Source: Isosphaera sp. | Lineage (GTDB): Bacteria > Planctomycetota > Planctomycetia > Gemmatales > Gemmataceae | Length of the DNA stretch: 58,680 bases | NCBI GenBank assembly: GCA_013822345.1 | Contig: PNKH01000042.1 | Span: 1-58,680, forward strand | Direction: 5' to 3' | Shown: one piece after another, positions 25,701-33,142 of the stretch | How the letters are laid out: each line of letters starts with the position of its first letter | How positions within the stretch are numbered: position 1 is the stretch's first letter | Notes under the pieces: model-generated | What the model saw: the letters and a program-made list of their open reading frames with translations, nothing else | What the model was told of the DNA's origin: nothing | Database searches by the model: none | Program-made: the position numbers and the translations under genes

Positions 25701-26380
25701 CCGCGACCGGCGCCCCGTTCCGGCTGGAGGAGGTGAGCCTCGATGTCGACGGGGTGCGCGACGCCGGCAACTCGATCACGCTCGGGAAGCCGCGGCGGGC
25801 GTGGATGCTGACCTCGACTTCGAACGAGCGGGACCGGCCGAGCCTGTCGCTGCCGCGGATCCAGATGGTGACCGACGTGCTCGCGGCGTTCGGGTGGCGC
25901 GGCTCCCGGCAGGACGCGACCAGCGTCCGCGAGACAGCCCCGAACGTGCTGCAACCCGCCATCCTGCAGAACGGTCCAGTCGGGCTGTGGCTCACCCGGT
26001 TGAGCGACGACCACGGGATGACGGCGGTGGCTCTCGGGGCGAAGTCGGCGGACGCCCTGGTCGACGAACTGTACCTGAAGCTCCTGACCCGCAAGCCGAC
26101 GGAGAAAGAACGGGCGGCGTACACGGCGTACCTCGCGGACGGGTTCGACACCCGGGTCCGGACGCCGGCGGCGAGGCCGGCCGGGGTGCGGAAGCCGGAG
26201 CCGTACGTGTCGTGGTCGAACCACCTGCACCCGCGGGCGACGACGATCAAGCAGCAGGAGGAGGAGGCGGCCCGCCGCGGCGACCCGCCGACCGACCGTC
26301 TCGACCCGGTCTGGCGCGGCCGTCTGGAGGACGTGCTGTGGGCGGTGCTGAACTCGCCCGAGTTCGTGTTCACGCCGTGA
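22703..26380 (+). CDS. LamG / PSCyt1 / DUF1549 / DUF1553 protein
   Basis: 1225 residues, exported (MTRPAFALLGLLAAAPSADA). Order: a LamG/concanavalin-like domain (about 70-260; SITLEAWVKVTE, GWHHVAVAYTF); a linker; a planctomycete cytochrome C domain PSCyt1 with CYGCHAGG near residue 570 and a PLLARVKSGGEDVMPPKGDKL segment; DUF1549 (FLRRAFLDTVGVPPTPAEV, cytochrome motif CARCHDAP); DUF1553 at the C-terminus (VMANRIWKRLMGRGIVEPVDDW, LRWLGRELVRGGYD). Two CxxCH motifs suggest a periplasmic multiheme protein. Its DUF1501 partner lies downstream at 26685. Biological role unknown; the LamG domain suggests glycan binding. Confidence 0.92.
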   Translation: MTRPAFALLGLLAAAPSADAQNDSTTTDKPTAAWAFDQAGEAGVPKAAAKFLEPGPRPPAYPAFPAGNTAMAFTAAHPGFAVRESDLPAANLRFAAGDSITLEAWVKVTELKDGAYAYIVGKGRNAKPGFPEKNQNYALRLKGEKGETRVSFLFASSPADGKPADWHRWTTNKGFTAGGWHHVAVAYTFGKPESVRGYVDGVKTPGTWDMGGATTRAPVSDADDLAVGTGNGGGPNNTFRGALDSVTIWHTALADEVLRNHYQFVPPPPVVKREELPRGEVLVQLCEEGMPARNAWPDNPPRATESYREDAFGFFEVPHKYVDTGVRADRGFPFLLRAAAVVNLPPGKHRVLLRGRPASRLYFDDALVLTTPFQSGDASGHGSIRAPESYLNLGPDFRFAPPGNREAWAHFESKGGEHLVVLESIVGNFIGNNKRRPELGETVVAVSPAGSQAWQLLAPGKRVVPYTDAGWAAYEAERAERLDAMNAAARAAKRAEHAGYWDRRRDAAKAWLASTPETPVPELPKGYPAHNPIDHFLAARVEQVKGQGATAAGAVDYFKQVQPILEVACYGCHAGGKAKGGLRLDERAAALAGGKNDGPAIAPGKPGDSPLLARVKSGGEDVMPPKGDKLTAEQIQVLEAWVKEGARWPDLNADHTTFTPPADDLTFLRRAFLDTVGVPPTPAEVRAFLADPAADRRAKAIDRLLADPRWADHGMGYWLDVLAENPNIVNPTLNNTGPFRWWIYESLRDNKPLDLVATELLRMRGSSRFGGPAGFGVASQNDVPMAAKGTVVAAAFLGVEMKCARCHDAPAHASLQKDLFGLAAMLATQPLKVPATSSVPLDKVHEGGRTPLISVTLKPGTEVAPAWPFAALVPEEIGRELAEYPDDPRDRLAALVTAPRNERFAQVMANRIWKRLMGRGIVEPVDDWERGKPSHPELLRWLGRELVRGGYDAKHLTRLILNSHAYQRAADPALKDTPVLFTAPARRRLTAEQVVDGLFAATGAPFRLEEVSLDVDGVRDAGNSITLGKPRRAWMLTSTSNERDRPSLSLPRIQMVTDVLAAFGWRGSRQDATSVRETAPNVLQPAILQNGPVGLWLTRLSDDHGMTAVALGAKSADALVDELYLKLLTRKPTEKERAAYTAYLADGFDTRVRTPAARPAGVRKPEPYVSWSNHLHPRATTIKQQEEEAARRGDPPTDRLDPVWRGRLEDVLWAVLNSPEFVFTP

Positions 26381-26397
26381 CGCGAGGACTCCCCGCC

Positions 26398-26688
26398 GTG
26401 ACCCCGTCCTATGCCGGGCTGAGGAAGTTGGAGGGTTGGCTGTACGTTGTCGTCGGCGGGATCCTGGCGGCCTGGCCCGTCGGGTGGTGCGCCCTCGGGA
26501 GTCTGGGGTACATCGCGTCCTTCGACATCGCCCTGACCTACTCGCTCGGGTTCGTCGGCGGTGCGTGTCTGCTCGGTCTGGTGCTGGTCGTGGCGGGCGG
26601 GCTGCTGATTCGGAGCGGACGCAAGCGACAGTCGTCGGGTCGTGGAACTGAGCAAGTGATGATTTCGGGATCGGGAGGCAACCCATGA
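26398..26688 (+). CDS. Small membrane protein
   Basis: 96 residues with about three hydrophobic segments ([46 protein letters not shown]) and a basic C-terminal tail beginning RSGRKRQ. No family recognised. I start it at the GTG at 26398, with GAGG ten bases upstream. An alternative GTG at 26377 would overlap the DUF1549 stop (GTGA). Its own stop overlaps the DUF1501 start (ATGA at 26685), so it is coupled to both partners. Confidence 0.6.
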   Translation: MTPSYAGLRKLEGWLYVVVGGILAAWPVGWCALGSLGYIASFDIALTYSLGFVGGACLLGLVLVVAGGLLIRSGRKRQSSGRGTEQVMISGSGGNP

Positions 26689-27950
26689 ACCGCCGCGACT
26701 TCCTGGCCGCGTCCGCCGCCCTCGCCGCCTCGCCGGTGCTCGGCGCCGACCGGAAGCCCGCCCCGGTCAAAGGCAAGGCCGAGGCGTGCATCTTCGTCTG
26801 GCTCGGCGGTGGGATGGGCCAGGCCGACACGTTCGACCCCAAGGCGAAGGGCGCCAACAAGGGGACGCCGAAGAAGGCCGGGTCGCTGTACGACTCGATC
26901 CCCACCGCCGTCCCCGGCGTCCGGGTGTGCGAGCACCTGCGGAAGACGGCCGACGTGATGGACCGGGTTACCGCCGTCCGGACGGTGAACCACAAGGTCG
27001 TGGACGAGCACGCGTTCGCCACCAACCTCGTCCACACCGGGCGGATCACCAGCGGGAACGTCGTCTACCCGTCGGTCGGGTCGATCGTCGCCCACGAGCG
27101 CGGCCCGGCCGCCCCGGGCGTCCCGGCGTACCTCCTGATCGGCTACCCGAACGTCAGCCGCGGGCCGGGGTTCCTCGGGTCGAAGGCCGGGTACGTGTAC
27201 CTGACCGACACGGCCGCCGGCCCGGCCGGGTTCACCCGCCCCGCCGACGTGGACGACCGCCGCGCCGCGGAGCGACGCCGGCTCCTCGAAGCCGCCGGCG
27301 GGTCCGCCCCGGCCGGGTCCGCGGTCGCCGAGTACGAGGCGGCCCGGGCGGAGGCGCTGCGGCTCGCCGGCCCGTCGTTCCTCAAGCACTTCGACCTGAC
27401 GACGGAGCCGGCGAAGCTCCGCGAGGCGTACGGCGGGGAGTTCGGCCAGCGGTGCCTGCTCGCCCGCCGGCTGGTCGAGGCCGGGGTGCGGTTCGTGGAG
27501 GTGTCGCACAACCTGAACTTCCTGAACGGCACCGGGTGGGACGTCCACAACGACGGGATCGACAACCAGCACCTGCTCATCCGCGAGCTGGACACCGCCC
27601 TGTCGGCCCTGATCCTCGACCTCGAAGCCCGCAAGAAGCTCGACACGACGCTGGTCGTGGTCGGCACGGAGTTCGGCCGGCCGCCGGAGTTCGACGGGGG
27701 CGGCGGCCGCGGGCACCAGGGGACGACGTTCTCGCTGGTGCTGGCCGGCGGCGGGCTGAAGCACCGCGGGGCGTACGGGGCCACCGACGACCTGGCGAAG
27801 ACGATCGTGTCCGACCCGGTGTCGGTCCCGGACTTCCACGCCACGGTTCACGCCGCCCTCGGGATCGACCCGGCGAAGGAGTTGTACGACGGCCCGCGCC
27901 CGGTCCCGATCACCGACGGCGGGAAGCCGGTCCGGGCGCTGTTCGGGTGA
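26685..27950 (+). CDS. DUF1501 protein, Tat-exported
   Basis: 421 residues. [21 protein letters not shown] is a twin-arginine signal. Family blocks: [85 protein letters not shown] and [18 protein letters not shown]. It is the second DUF1501 of the window and only distantly similar to the one at 16858. The ATG overlaps the stop of the small membrane protein gene. Palindrome D follows its stop. Confidence 0.92.
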   Translation: MNRRDFLAASAALAASPVLGADRKPAPVKGKAEACIFVWLGGGMGQADTFDPKAKGANKGTPKKAGSLYDSIPTAVPGVRVCEHLRKTADVMDRVTAVRTVNHKVVDEHAFATNLVHTGRITSGNVVYPSVGSIVAHERGPAAPGVPAYLLIGYPNVSRGPGFLGSKAGYVYLTDTAAGPAGFTRPADVDDRRAAERRRLLEAAGGSAPAGSAVAEYEAARAEALRLAGPSFLKHFDLTTEPAKLREAYGGEFGQRCLLARRLVEAGVRFVEVSHNLNFLNGTGWDVHNDGIDNQHLLIRELDTALSALILDLEARKKLDTTLVVVGTEFGRPPEFDGGGGRGHQGTTFSLVLAGGGLKHRGAYGATDDLAKTIVSDPVSVPDFHATVHAALGIDPAKELYDGPRPVPITDGGKPVRALFG

Positions 27951-27959
27951 AGCGGCCTG

Positions 27960-28022
27960 TCCGAGCCGGAAACGTCAGTGACGGAACGACGCAAGACCCG
28001 TCACTGACGTTTCCGGCTCGGA
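27960..28022. repeat. Palindrome family D, copy 1
   Basis: A perfect 25-base stem TCCGAGCCGGAAACGTCAGT... (27960-27984) pairs with 27998-28022. The arm differs from the copy at 50985-51056 at three positions, each matched by the complementary change in the other arm. Confidence 0.9.
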
Positions 28023-28046
28023 TGTCCACACGTCGCCGGGGGTCGG

Positions 28047-28964
28047 GTGTTGCCGAGCCGTCGCGTCTTCCTGCTGCCCGTCGCCGCCGCCAGCCTGGTG
28101 CTCGGCGCCGCGGCCGCGTGGTACCTGTGGCCGGACCCGCCGGCCCCGCCGCCGGAGTGGGCCGCCGACTACGACACCACCGCCCGCCCGCCGGACCCGA
28201 TCCGCCCCGGCACCGTCGTCGGCACCACCGCCCCGGACGGGTGGTCCCACCTCGTCATCAAGAGCCTGCCCCGGGTCCGCCCCGGCGAGGAGAAGAACAT
28301 CCCCCCGCTGGCCCGGTCGCAGACCGTCCGGATGACCCGGTGGCTGTTCACCGTGTTCGCCGCGGACGTCCGGCCGGAGACCCGCGGGGCCGAGACCCGG
28401 CACCACCTGCGGGCCGTCGGCATGGGGCTGGGCACCCGCGTCGCCGGCCGGGACGTCGTCCTCACCCTCGAGACGGCCGAGGAGCACGGGGTCGAACTCG
28501 ACTGGATCACCCGGACCATCCTGACGAAGGGGTACGAGGTGCAGCGGCTCGCCCGGGTCGTCGCCCATGGGCCGACGTTCGCCCTGGTCGACGCCCCGGT
28601 GTGGTACCGGTGCCCCGGCGGGAACCGGCTGATCCGGTTCCGGTACGCCCTCCTCGTCGACGCCCCGACCGGCCGGCTCGATGTCCTCTGCTGGGCCCTC
28701 GACCCCGGCGGCGACTGCACCGACCCGGGGGCCGCGGTCCTGCTGAACCCGGGCCAGCTCGACGAGGCCGAGCTGGTCCCGGACCGGAAGGGGTTCGACC
28801 CACTCGGGGTGGCGTCCGAGACGGCGTTCGGGGTAGACCGGCTCCCGCCGCACCGGGCGCGGGTTTCGCTCCCGCCCCCGGTGCGCGGCCCCGCCGCCCG
28901 GACCACCTTCACCCCGGACGAGGCCCGCGCCCTGGAGGCCGCCCTGCGGCCCCTCCTCCCCTGA
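28047..28964 (+). CDS. Membrane-anchored hypothetical protein
   Basis: 305 residues. An N-terminal signal anchor (RRVFLLPVAAASLVLGAAAAWYLW) is followed by a proline-rich linker and a soluble domain with no family I recognise (conserved-looking blocks WLFTVFAADVRPE, VDAPVWYRCPGGNRLIRFRYALLVD, LDVLCWALDP). The start is a GTG at 28047, immediately followed by a TTG codon. The following gene at 28985 is 20 bases downstream on the same strand. Probably periplasmic. Confidence 0.7.
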   Translation: MLPSRRVFLLPVAAASLVLGAAAAWYLWPDPPAPPPEWAADYDTTARPPDPIRPGTVVGTTAPDGWSHLVIKSLPRVRPGEEKNIPPLARSQTVRMTRWLFTVFAADVRPETRGAETRHHLRAVGMGLGTRVAGRDVVLTLETAEEHGVELDWITRTILTKGYEVQRLARVVAHGPTFALVDAPVWYRCPGGNRLIRFRYALLVDAPTGRLDVLCWALDPGGDCTDPGAAVLLNPGQLDEAELVPDRKGFDPLGVASETAFGVDRLPPHRARVSLPPPVRGPAARTTFTPDEARALEAALRPLLP

Positions 28965-28984
28965 CCCGCTCGCGGAGTGCTCCC

Positions 28985-29854
28985 GTGTTCCCCGCCGTCC
29001 TGCTCGCCGCCGCGGCCGCCCAGCCGCCCGCCGCCACCCACGAGGCGTCCAACCCGCTGTACAAGGCGCTGCTCGAGACCGGGCTGGAGGTCGGCCCCGG
29101 GGCGAAGGCCAAGTTCCCCGCCCCGACCATGCCCGACGGGCTCGACGCGGCCAGGCAGAAGGCGGTGATCGCCGGCCTGATCGGGACCGACTACGCCTAC
29201 GACGACTTCACCCGGAACTCGGCCGTCGCCCCGCAGTTGCTCAAGATCCGGGACGTGGCCCCGTCCGACCCGAAGGCCCCGGCCCGCGGGGTCGACGCGT
29301 GGTTCGTCCTGTACGGCGACCTGAAGGCGCTGGACGACGACAAGTTCCTCGACCGGGTGCTGAACGCCAACCGCGGGGACGGCAAGGCCCGGGCGCTGAC
29401 CAAGGACGAGCTGGCGAAGCGGAAGATCGCCGTCGCCGACCCGAAGCGGGAGAACTTCGGGCACGTCGAGTTCGACTTCCTGGAGAAGGTCCGGCTGCGG
29501 GCCACCGGGCGCTCCGTGTGGAGCCGGACGGCCGACTCGGCGGTGGTCGCCGGGGAGATCGACCCGCGGTTCGCCGGCGACCCGGAGTTCCCGAACGACT
29601 GGCGGTCGATCATCAAGGAGGGCGGGCAGACGAAGCTCGGGCCGGCCAGCCCGTGGGCCGGGGCCGCGTTCTACATCAAGATCACCAGGCTGGCCGAGCC
29701 GGCCGGGGCGCTGTTCGCCGAGCAGCACGTCGTCTTCGCCGAGCCGACCGGGTGGTTCGACGGGGCGAACCTGTTGCGGTCGAAGCTGCCGATCGCGGTG
29801 CAGCAGAACGTCCGGACGCTGCGCAAGGAGTGGGCCAAGGGGCCGGGGAAGTAG
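28985..29854 (+). CDS. Secreted planctomycete hypothetical protein
   Basis: 289 residues starting with a short signal peptide (MFPAVLLAAAAAQPPAATH). GTG start with GGAG nine bases upstream. The rest is a soluble domain (DYAYDDFTRNSAVAPQLLKIRD, GVDAWFVLYGDLKALDDDKFLDRVL, IDPRFAGDPEFPNDWRSI, AAFYIKITRLAEPAGALFAEQHVVF). I recognise no named family or catalytic motif; the sequence pattern is like exported proteins of unknown function common in Gemmataceae. Probably in one unit with the gene at 28047. Confidence 0.75.
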   Translation: MFPAVLLAAAAAQPPAATHEASNPLYKALLETGLEVGPGAKAKFPAPTMPDGLDAARQKAVIAGLIGTDYAYDDFTRNSAVAPQLLKIRDVAPSDPKAPARGVDAWFVLYGDLKALDDDKFLDRVLNANRGDGKARALTKDELAKRKIAVADPKRENFGHVEFDFLEKVRLRATGRSVWSRTADSAVVAGEIDPRFAGDPEFPNDWRSIIKEGGQTKLGPASPWAGAAFYIKITRLAEPAGALFAEQHVVFAEPTGWFDGANLLRSKLPIAVQQNVRTLRKEWAKGPGK

Positions 29855-29872
29855 GTCGGTCCGCGAGCGGCG

Positions 29873-29898
29873 CGGCGGGCGGGTCCGAGCCCGCCGCC
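29873..29898 (+). terminator. Hairpin after the 289-residue protein gene
   Basis: GCGGCGGGC and GCCCGCCGC form a nine-base stem followed by TCATTTCATCT, the only pyrimidine/T-richer stretch here. Plausible weak intrinsic terminator. Confidence 0.45.
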
Positions 29899-29937
29899 TC
29901 ATTTCATCTCCCGATCCCGCGAAATGCCGCGCCCCCC

Positions 29938-29990
29938 TTGGCGAACACCCGGGTAGGCGTTACGATTCCAGAATGATATCACATCGGTAT
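29938..29990 (+). promoter_or_regulatory. SPFH gene promoter with a palindromic operator candidate
   Basis: TTGGCG (29938-29943), a 17-base spacer and TACGAT (29961-29966) form a good promoter with a start near 29973. Exactly there lies the perfect palindrome TGATATCA (29974-29981). GATATC and GGTATC recur 12 bases apart, a spacing compatible with binding of a dimeric repressor. This is the most AT-rich stretch of the region. A GGGAGGAG ribosome site follows. Confidence 0.5.
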
Positions 29991-30003
29991 CGGGAGGAGT
30001 GTC

Positions 30004-30939
30004 GTGGAAGACCGCGAACTGCGCCTGGGTTCCGGGTGGACGGGGCTGGTGTGGGTGCTCGCGCTGCTGGCCGCGGTCGTCGGCCTGACGGCCCTGGCGG
30101 TCCGGTGGCGCGAGCCGCAGCTGGTGTGGCTCATCGCCCCGCTGGCGGTCGTCGGGGTGGTCAGCGTGTTCGGGTTCATCGTGAACGGGCCGAACCAGGC
30201 CCGGGTGGTGCAGCTGTTCGGCAGGTACGTCGGCACCGTCCGGGAGACCGGGTTCTTCTACGGCAACCCGTTCTACTGGCGGACCCGGGTGAGCCTGCGG
30301 GTGCGGACGTTCGAGACCGGGATGGGAAAGACCGAGGAGCGGAAGGACGCGAACGGCAACGTGGTGGTGCCGGCGAGCACGCACCGGGAGCCGGTGAAGG
30401 TGAACGACAAGGACGGGACGCCGATCGAGATCGCGGCGGTGGTGCTGTGGCGGGTGGTCAGCCCGGCGGAGGCGGTGTTCGCGGTCGACGCCTACGAGGA
30501 GTTCGTCCGGCTGCAGGCGGACGCGGCCCTGCGGAACCTGGCCAGCCGGTACAGCTACGACGCCCCGGACACCGACGCCCACTCGCTCCGCGGGCACATC
30601 GAGGAGGTGGCCGGGCAGCTCCGGGCCGACCTGCAGGAGCGGATGCGGCCGGCCGGGGTGGAGGTGCGGGAGGCGCGGATCAGCTACCTCGCCTACGCCC
30701 GGGAGGTGGCGGCCGCGATGCTCCAGCGGCAGCAGGCCGGGGCGATCGTGGCGGCTCGGGCGCAGATCGTCGCCGGGGCGGTCGGGATCGTCGAGCACGC
30801 CCTGGAGATGCTGGCCGAGCGGCACGTCGTCGAGTTGGACGCGGAGCGGCGGGTGGCGATGGTGAGTAACCTGCTGGTGGTGCTGTGCGGGCACACCGTC
30901 CCGCAGCCGGTGCTGAACGCCGGCACCCTGTACAACTGA
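30004..30939 (+). CDS. SPFH/band-7 membrane protein
   Basis: 311 residues. Two N-terminal membrane segments (about 12-32 and 38-60) precede an SPFH/prohibitin-like domain (NQARVVQLFGRYVGTVRETGFFY, NPFYWRTRVSLRVRTFET, PIEIAAVVLWRVVSPAEAVFAV, LRADLQERMRPAGVEVREARISYL) and a C-terminal helical tail (ARAQIVAGAVGIVEHALEML). Stomatin/flotillin-type proteins oligomerise at the membrane and organise microdomains or protect against stress. GTG start with GGGAGGAG. The promoter at 29938 with its TGATATCA site suggests regulated expression. Confidence 0.88.
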   Translation: MEDRELRLGSGWTGLVWVLALLAAVVGLTALAVRWREPQLVWLIAPLAVVGVVSVFGFIVNGPNQARVVQLFGRYVGTVRETGFFYGNPFYWRTRVSLRVRTFETGMGKTEERKDANGNVVVPASTHREPVKVNDKDGTPIEIAAVVLWRVVSPAEAVFAVDAYEEFVRLQADAALRNLASRYSYDAPDTDAHSLRGHIEEVAGQLRADLQERMRPAGVEVREARISYLAYAREVAAAMLQRQQAGAIVAARAQIVAGAVGIVEHALEMLAERHVVELDAERRVAMVSNLLVVLCGHTVPQPVLNAGTLYN

Positions 30940-30964
30940 GGAACGGTTCCGGAGGCCCGCGGTC

Positions 30965-31025
30965 GGGAGGGCGAGGCTCCTGCCGAGCCGGACGTGACAC
31001 GGCTCGGCAGGAGCCTCGCCCTCCC
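30965..31025. repeat. Palindrome family A, copy 2
   Basis: The same 25-base arm as at 6810-6834 (GGGAGGGCGAGGCTCCTGCC...), paired with 31001-31025, with an 11-base loop unrelated to that of copy 1. Lies 3' of the SPFH gene. Confidence 0.9.
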
Positions 31026-31054
31026 TGCCCTCCCGGAACACCCTGGAGGCCCCC

Positions 31055-31240
31055 GTGCCCCTCGCCAGCGTCCTCCTGTTCGTCCTCGGCGGCTCGATCC
31101 TGGTCGCCGGGATCGCCGCCGCGTTCCTCCTGCCGGCCCCGGGCGGCGGGCCGGACCTGTGGTACCTGGTCCCGGCGTTCGTGTTCGGGAGCCTGTTCGA
31201 GATCGCCGGCGCGGCCCTGGCCGTCCGCCGGAAGCGGTAG
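31055..31240 (+). CDS. Small two-segment membrane protein
   Basis: 61 residues: LASVLLFVLGGSILVAGIAAAFLL, a glycine/proline turn, then LVPAFVFGSLFEIAGAALAV and a basic end RRKR. GTG start with GGAGG six bases upstream. It is followed after 18 bases by the hydrolase gene, also with a GGAGG-type site. Function unknown; no family recognised. Confidence 0.65.
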   Translation: MPLASVLLFVLGGSILVAGIAAAFLLPAPGGGPDLWYLVPAFVFGSLFEIAGAALAVRRKR

Positions 31241-31258
31241 TCCCACCCGGAGGCACCC

Positions 31259-32212
31259 GTGCTCGCCGCCCTCGCCCTCGCGCTCGCCGCCCCGCCGGCC
31301 GGCGCCCCCGCCCCGCGGCTCGTGGGGGAGTCCGTCGAACTCCGGACGGACACCGGCACCCTGCGCGGCGTGATCGACCTGCCGCCCGGCCCCGGCCCGT
31401 GGCCGGCGGTCATTCTGCACGCCGGGTCCGGGCCGACCGACCGGGACGGGAACGGCCCGCTCACCCGCACCGACAACCTGAAGATGCTCGGGCGGGCACT
31501 GGCGGCGGAGGGGATCGCGGTCCTCCGGTACGACAAGCGCGGGGTCGCCGGGAGCCTGTTCGCGCTGGCCCGGGAGGAGGACGCCCGGCTCGACACCTAC
31601 GCCGACGACGTGCGGGCCTGGGCGGCGCTCCTGCGGAAGGACGGGCGGTTCACGAAGCTCGGGTACGTCGGGCACAGCGAGGGGGCGCTGGTCGGGCTGA
31701 TCGCCGCCGCGGACGCGAAGTTCGACGCGTTCGTGTCGCTGTGCGGCCCGGGCCGCCCGCTCCAGGACGTGCTCCGCGAGCAGTTGAAGGGGAAGCTGCC
31801 GGAGAAGCTGGCCGCGGCGGCCGACGCCATCCTGACCGAGCTGTCCGCCGGGCGGGCGGTGGCGGAGGTGCCGAAGGAGTTGCAGGTGCTGTTCCGCCCG
31901 AGCGTCCAGCCGTTCCTGATCTCGGCGTTCAAGCGGGACCCGGCGAAGCTGATCGCCGGCGTCCCCTGCCCGGTGCTGGTGGTGTCCGGGTCGACCGACC
32001 TGCAGGTGACGGCGGAGGACGCGAAGCGACTGGGGGACGCGAACCCGAAGGCGCGGGTGGTGACGGTGAAGGGGATGAACCACGTGCTGAAGGCGGTCGG
32101 CGGCGACCTGGCGAAGCAGCTGCCGAGCTACGCCGACCCGTCGCTGCCGCTGCACCCGCGGGTGGGGTACGAGGTGGGGGCGTTCCTGAAGCCGGTGTTG
32201 GCCGGGAAGTGA
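31259..32212 (+). CDS. Secreted alpha/beta hydrolase
   Basis: 317 residues, signal peptide (MLAALALALAAPPAGAPAP). Alpha/beta hydrolase fold: oxyanion region VILHAGSGPTDRDGNGP, LRYDKRGVAGS, nucleophile elbow GHSEG, acid region VLVVSGSTDLQVTAED and the catalytic His in KGMNHVLK. HAGSGPTDRDGN with YDKRG is typical of the YtxM/EstA-like serine aminopeptidase group in bacterial annotation, usually given as alpha/beta fold hydrolase without substrate. GTG start at 31259. Confidence 0.88.
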   Translation: MLAALALALAAPPAGAPAPRLVGESVELRTDTGTLRGVIDLPPGPGPWPAVILHAGSGPTDRDGNGPLTRTDNLKMLGRALAAEGIAVLRYDKRGVAGSLFALAREEDARLDTYADDVRAWAALLRKDGRFTKLGYVGHSEGALVGLIAAADAKFDAFVSLCGPGRPLQDVLREQLKGKLPEKLAAAADAILTELSAGRAVAEVPKELQVLFRPSVQPFLISAFKRDPAKLIAGVPCPVLVVSGSTDLQVTAEDAKRLGDANPKARVVTVKGMNHVLKAVGGDLAKQLPSYADPSLPLHPRVGYEVGAFLKPVLAGK

Positions 32213-32224
32213 CCGGGGTCGATC

Positions 32225-32419
32225 ATGGCGAAGAAGGACGTGAAGCCGTTCCTGTTGCGGGTCGACCCGCGGGTGCTGGCGGCCGTCCGGCGGTGGGCGG
32301 AGGAGGACCTGCGGAGCCTGAACGGGCAGATCGAGTTCCTGCTGCGGCAGGCGCTGGCGAAGCGCGGGGTGAAGCTGCCGGACGACCCGCCGGCGGACGC
32401 ACCTGATACTGACGGCTGA
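32225..32419 (+). CDS. Arc-like ribbon-helix-helix protein
   Basis: 64 residues. KPFLLRVDPRVLAAVRRWAEEDLRSLNGQIEFLLRQAL fits an Arc/MetJ ribbon-helix-helix DNA-binding domain: a beta strand, a helix, then the N-G/SxN-QIE turn and second helix. It starts 12 bases after the hydrolase stop. Such proteins act as small transcription factors or antitoxins; the next gene, an Uma2-type nuclease, is not a usual toxin partner, so I infer no toxin-antitoxin pair. Target unknown. Confidence 0.7.
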   Translation: MAKKDVKPFLLRVDPRVLAAVRRWAEEDLRSLNGQIEFLLRQALAKRGVKLPDDPPADAPDTDG

Positions 32420-32467
32420 CCCGGCGGTGTGGTAAGCTCACCCACAAGCCCCGCGACCGGAGTCCCC

Positions 32468-33142
32468 ATGTCCGTGACGATCACGATCGCCGAACACCCG
32501 CCGGTGACGGTCCCCGCCCGGGCGACCGCCAGCCTGGCCTCGTTCCGCGAGTGGGCCGGGGACAACGACCTGCCGGAGAAGACCCGGACCGACTACTACA
32601 AGGGCGAGGTGTGGATCGAGATGGGCACCGAGCAGGTCTTCTCCCACGGAGCCGTCAAGACCGCGTTCGCCCGGGTGCTGGCAAACCTTGTGGACGCCGA
32701 CGACGGCGACCTGTTCCTGATCAACGGAGTACTGGTCACGAACGTCGGGGCGGAGCTGTCAGGAAACCCGGACATGACCCTCGTCCGGGCGGCCACGCTG
32801 GACGCCGGCCGGGTGAAACTCGTCGAGTCGCCCGATGGCGGGTACACGGAACTCGACGGGACGGTCGACCTGGTGCTGGAGATCGTCAGCCCGAGCTCGG
32901 TCACCAAGGACAAGCGGACGCTCCGGGACGCCTACTGGGAAGCCGGGATCCCCGAGTACTGGCTGGTCGACGCCCGCGGAGACGCCGCGGACTTCCGCAT
33001 CCTCCGGCACGCGGCGAAGGGGTACACCGAGGCCCGGAGGCAGGCCGGGTGGCAGCGGTCGAGCGTCTTCGACAAGTCATTCCGCCTTGTCCGCGGGACG
33101 GACCGCCTGGGCCACCCGACGTTCACTCTGGAGGTGAAGTGA
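32468..33142 (+). CDS. Uma2 family (DUF820) PD-(D/E)XK nuclease-like protein
   Basis: 224 residues. Uma2 landmarks: YYKGEVWIEMG, HGAVKTAFARVLANLV, NPDMTLVR (catalytic Asp), DLVLEIVSPSSVTKDK (Glu and Lys of the PD-(D/E)XK core) and AYWEAGIPEYWLVDAR. The family is hugely expanded in cyanobacteria and planctomycetes; its cellular role is unknown. The stop overlaps the GTG start of the FAD monooxygenase gene (GTGA), and that gene's GGAGG site lies inside this gene's last codons, so translation is coupled. Confidence 0.9.
   Translation: MSVTITIAEHPPVTVPARATASLASFREWAGDNDLPEKTRTDYYKGEVWIEMGTEQVFSHGAVKTAFARVLANLVDADDGDLFLINGVLVTNVGAELSGNPDMTLVRAATLDAGRVKLVESPDGGYTELDGTVDLVLEIVSPSSVTKDKRTLRDAYWEAGIPEYWLVDARGDAADFRILRHAAKGYTEARRQAGWQRSSVFDKSFRLVRGTDRLGHPTFTLEVK

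Noticed and set aside
32225-33142. Toxin-antitoxin pair from the Arc-like and Uma2 genes
   Set aside because: Uma2 proteins are not established toxins, and a 48-base gap and a possible promoter lie between the genes.
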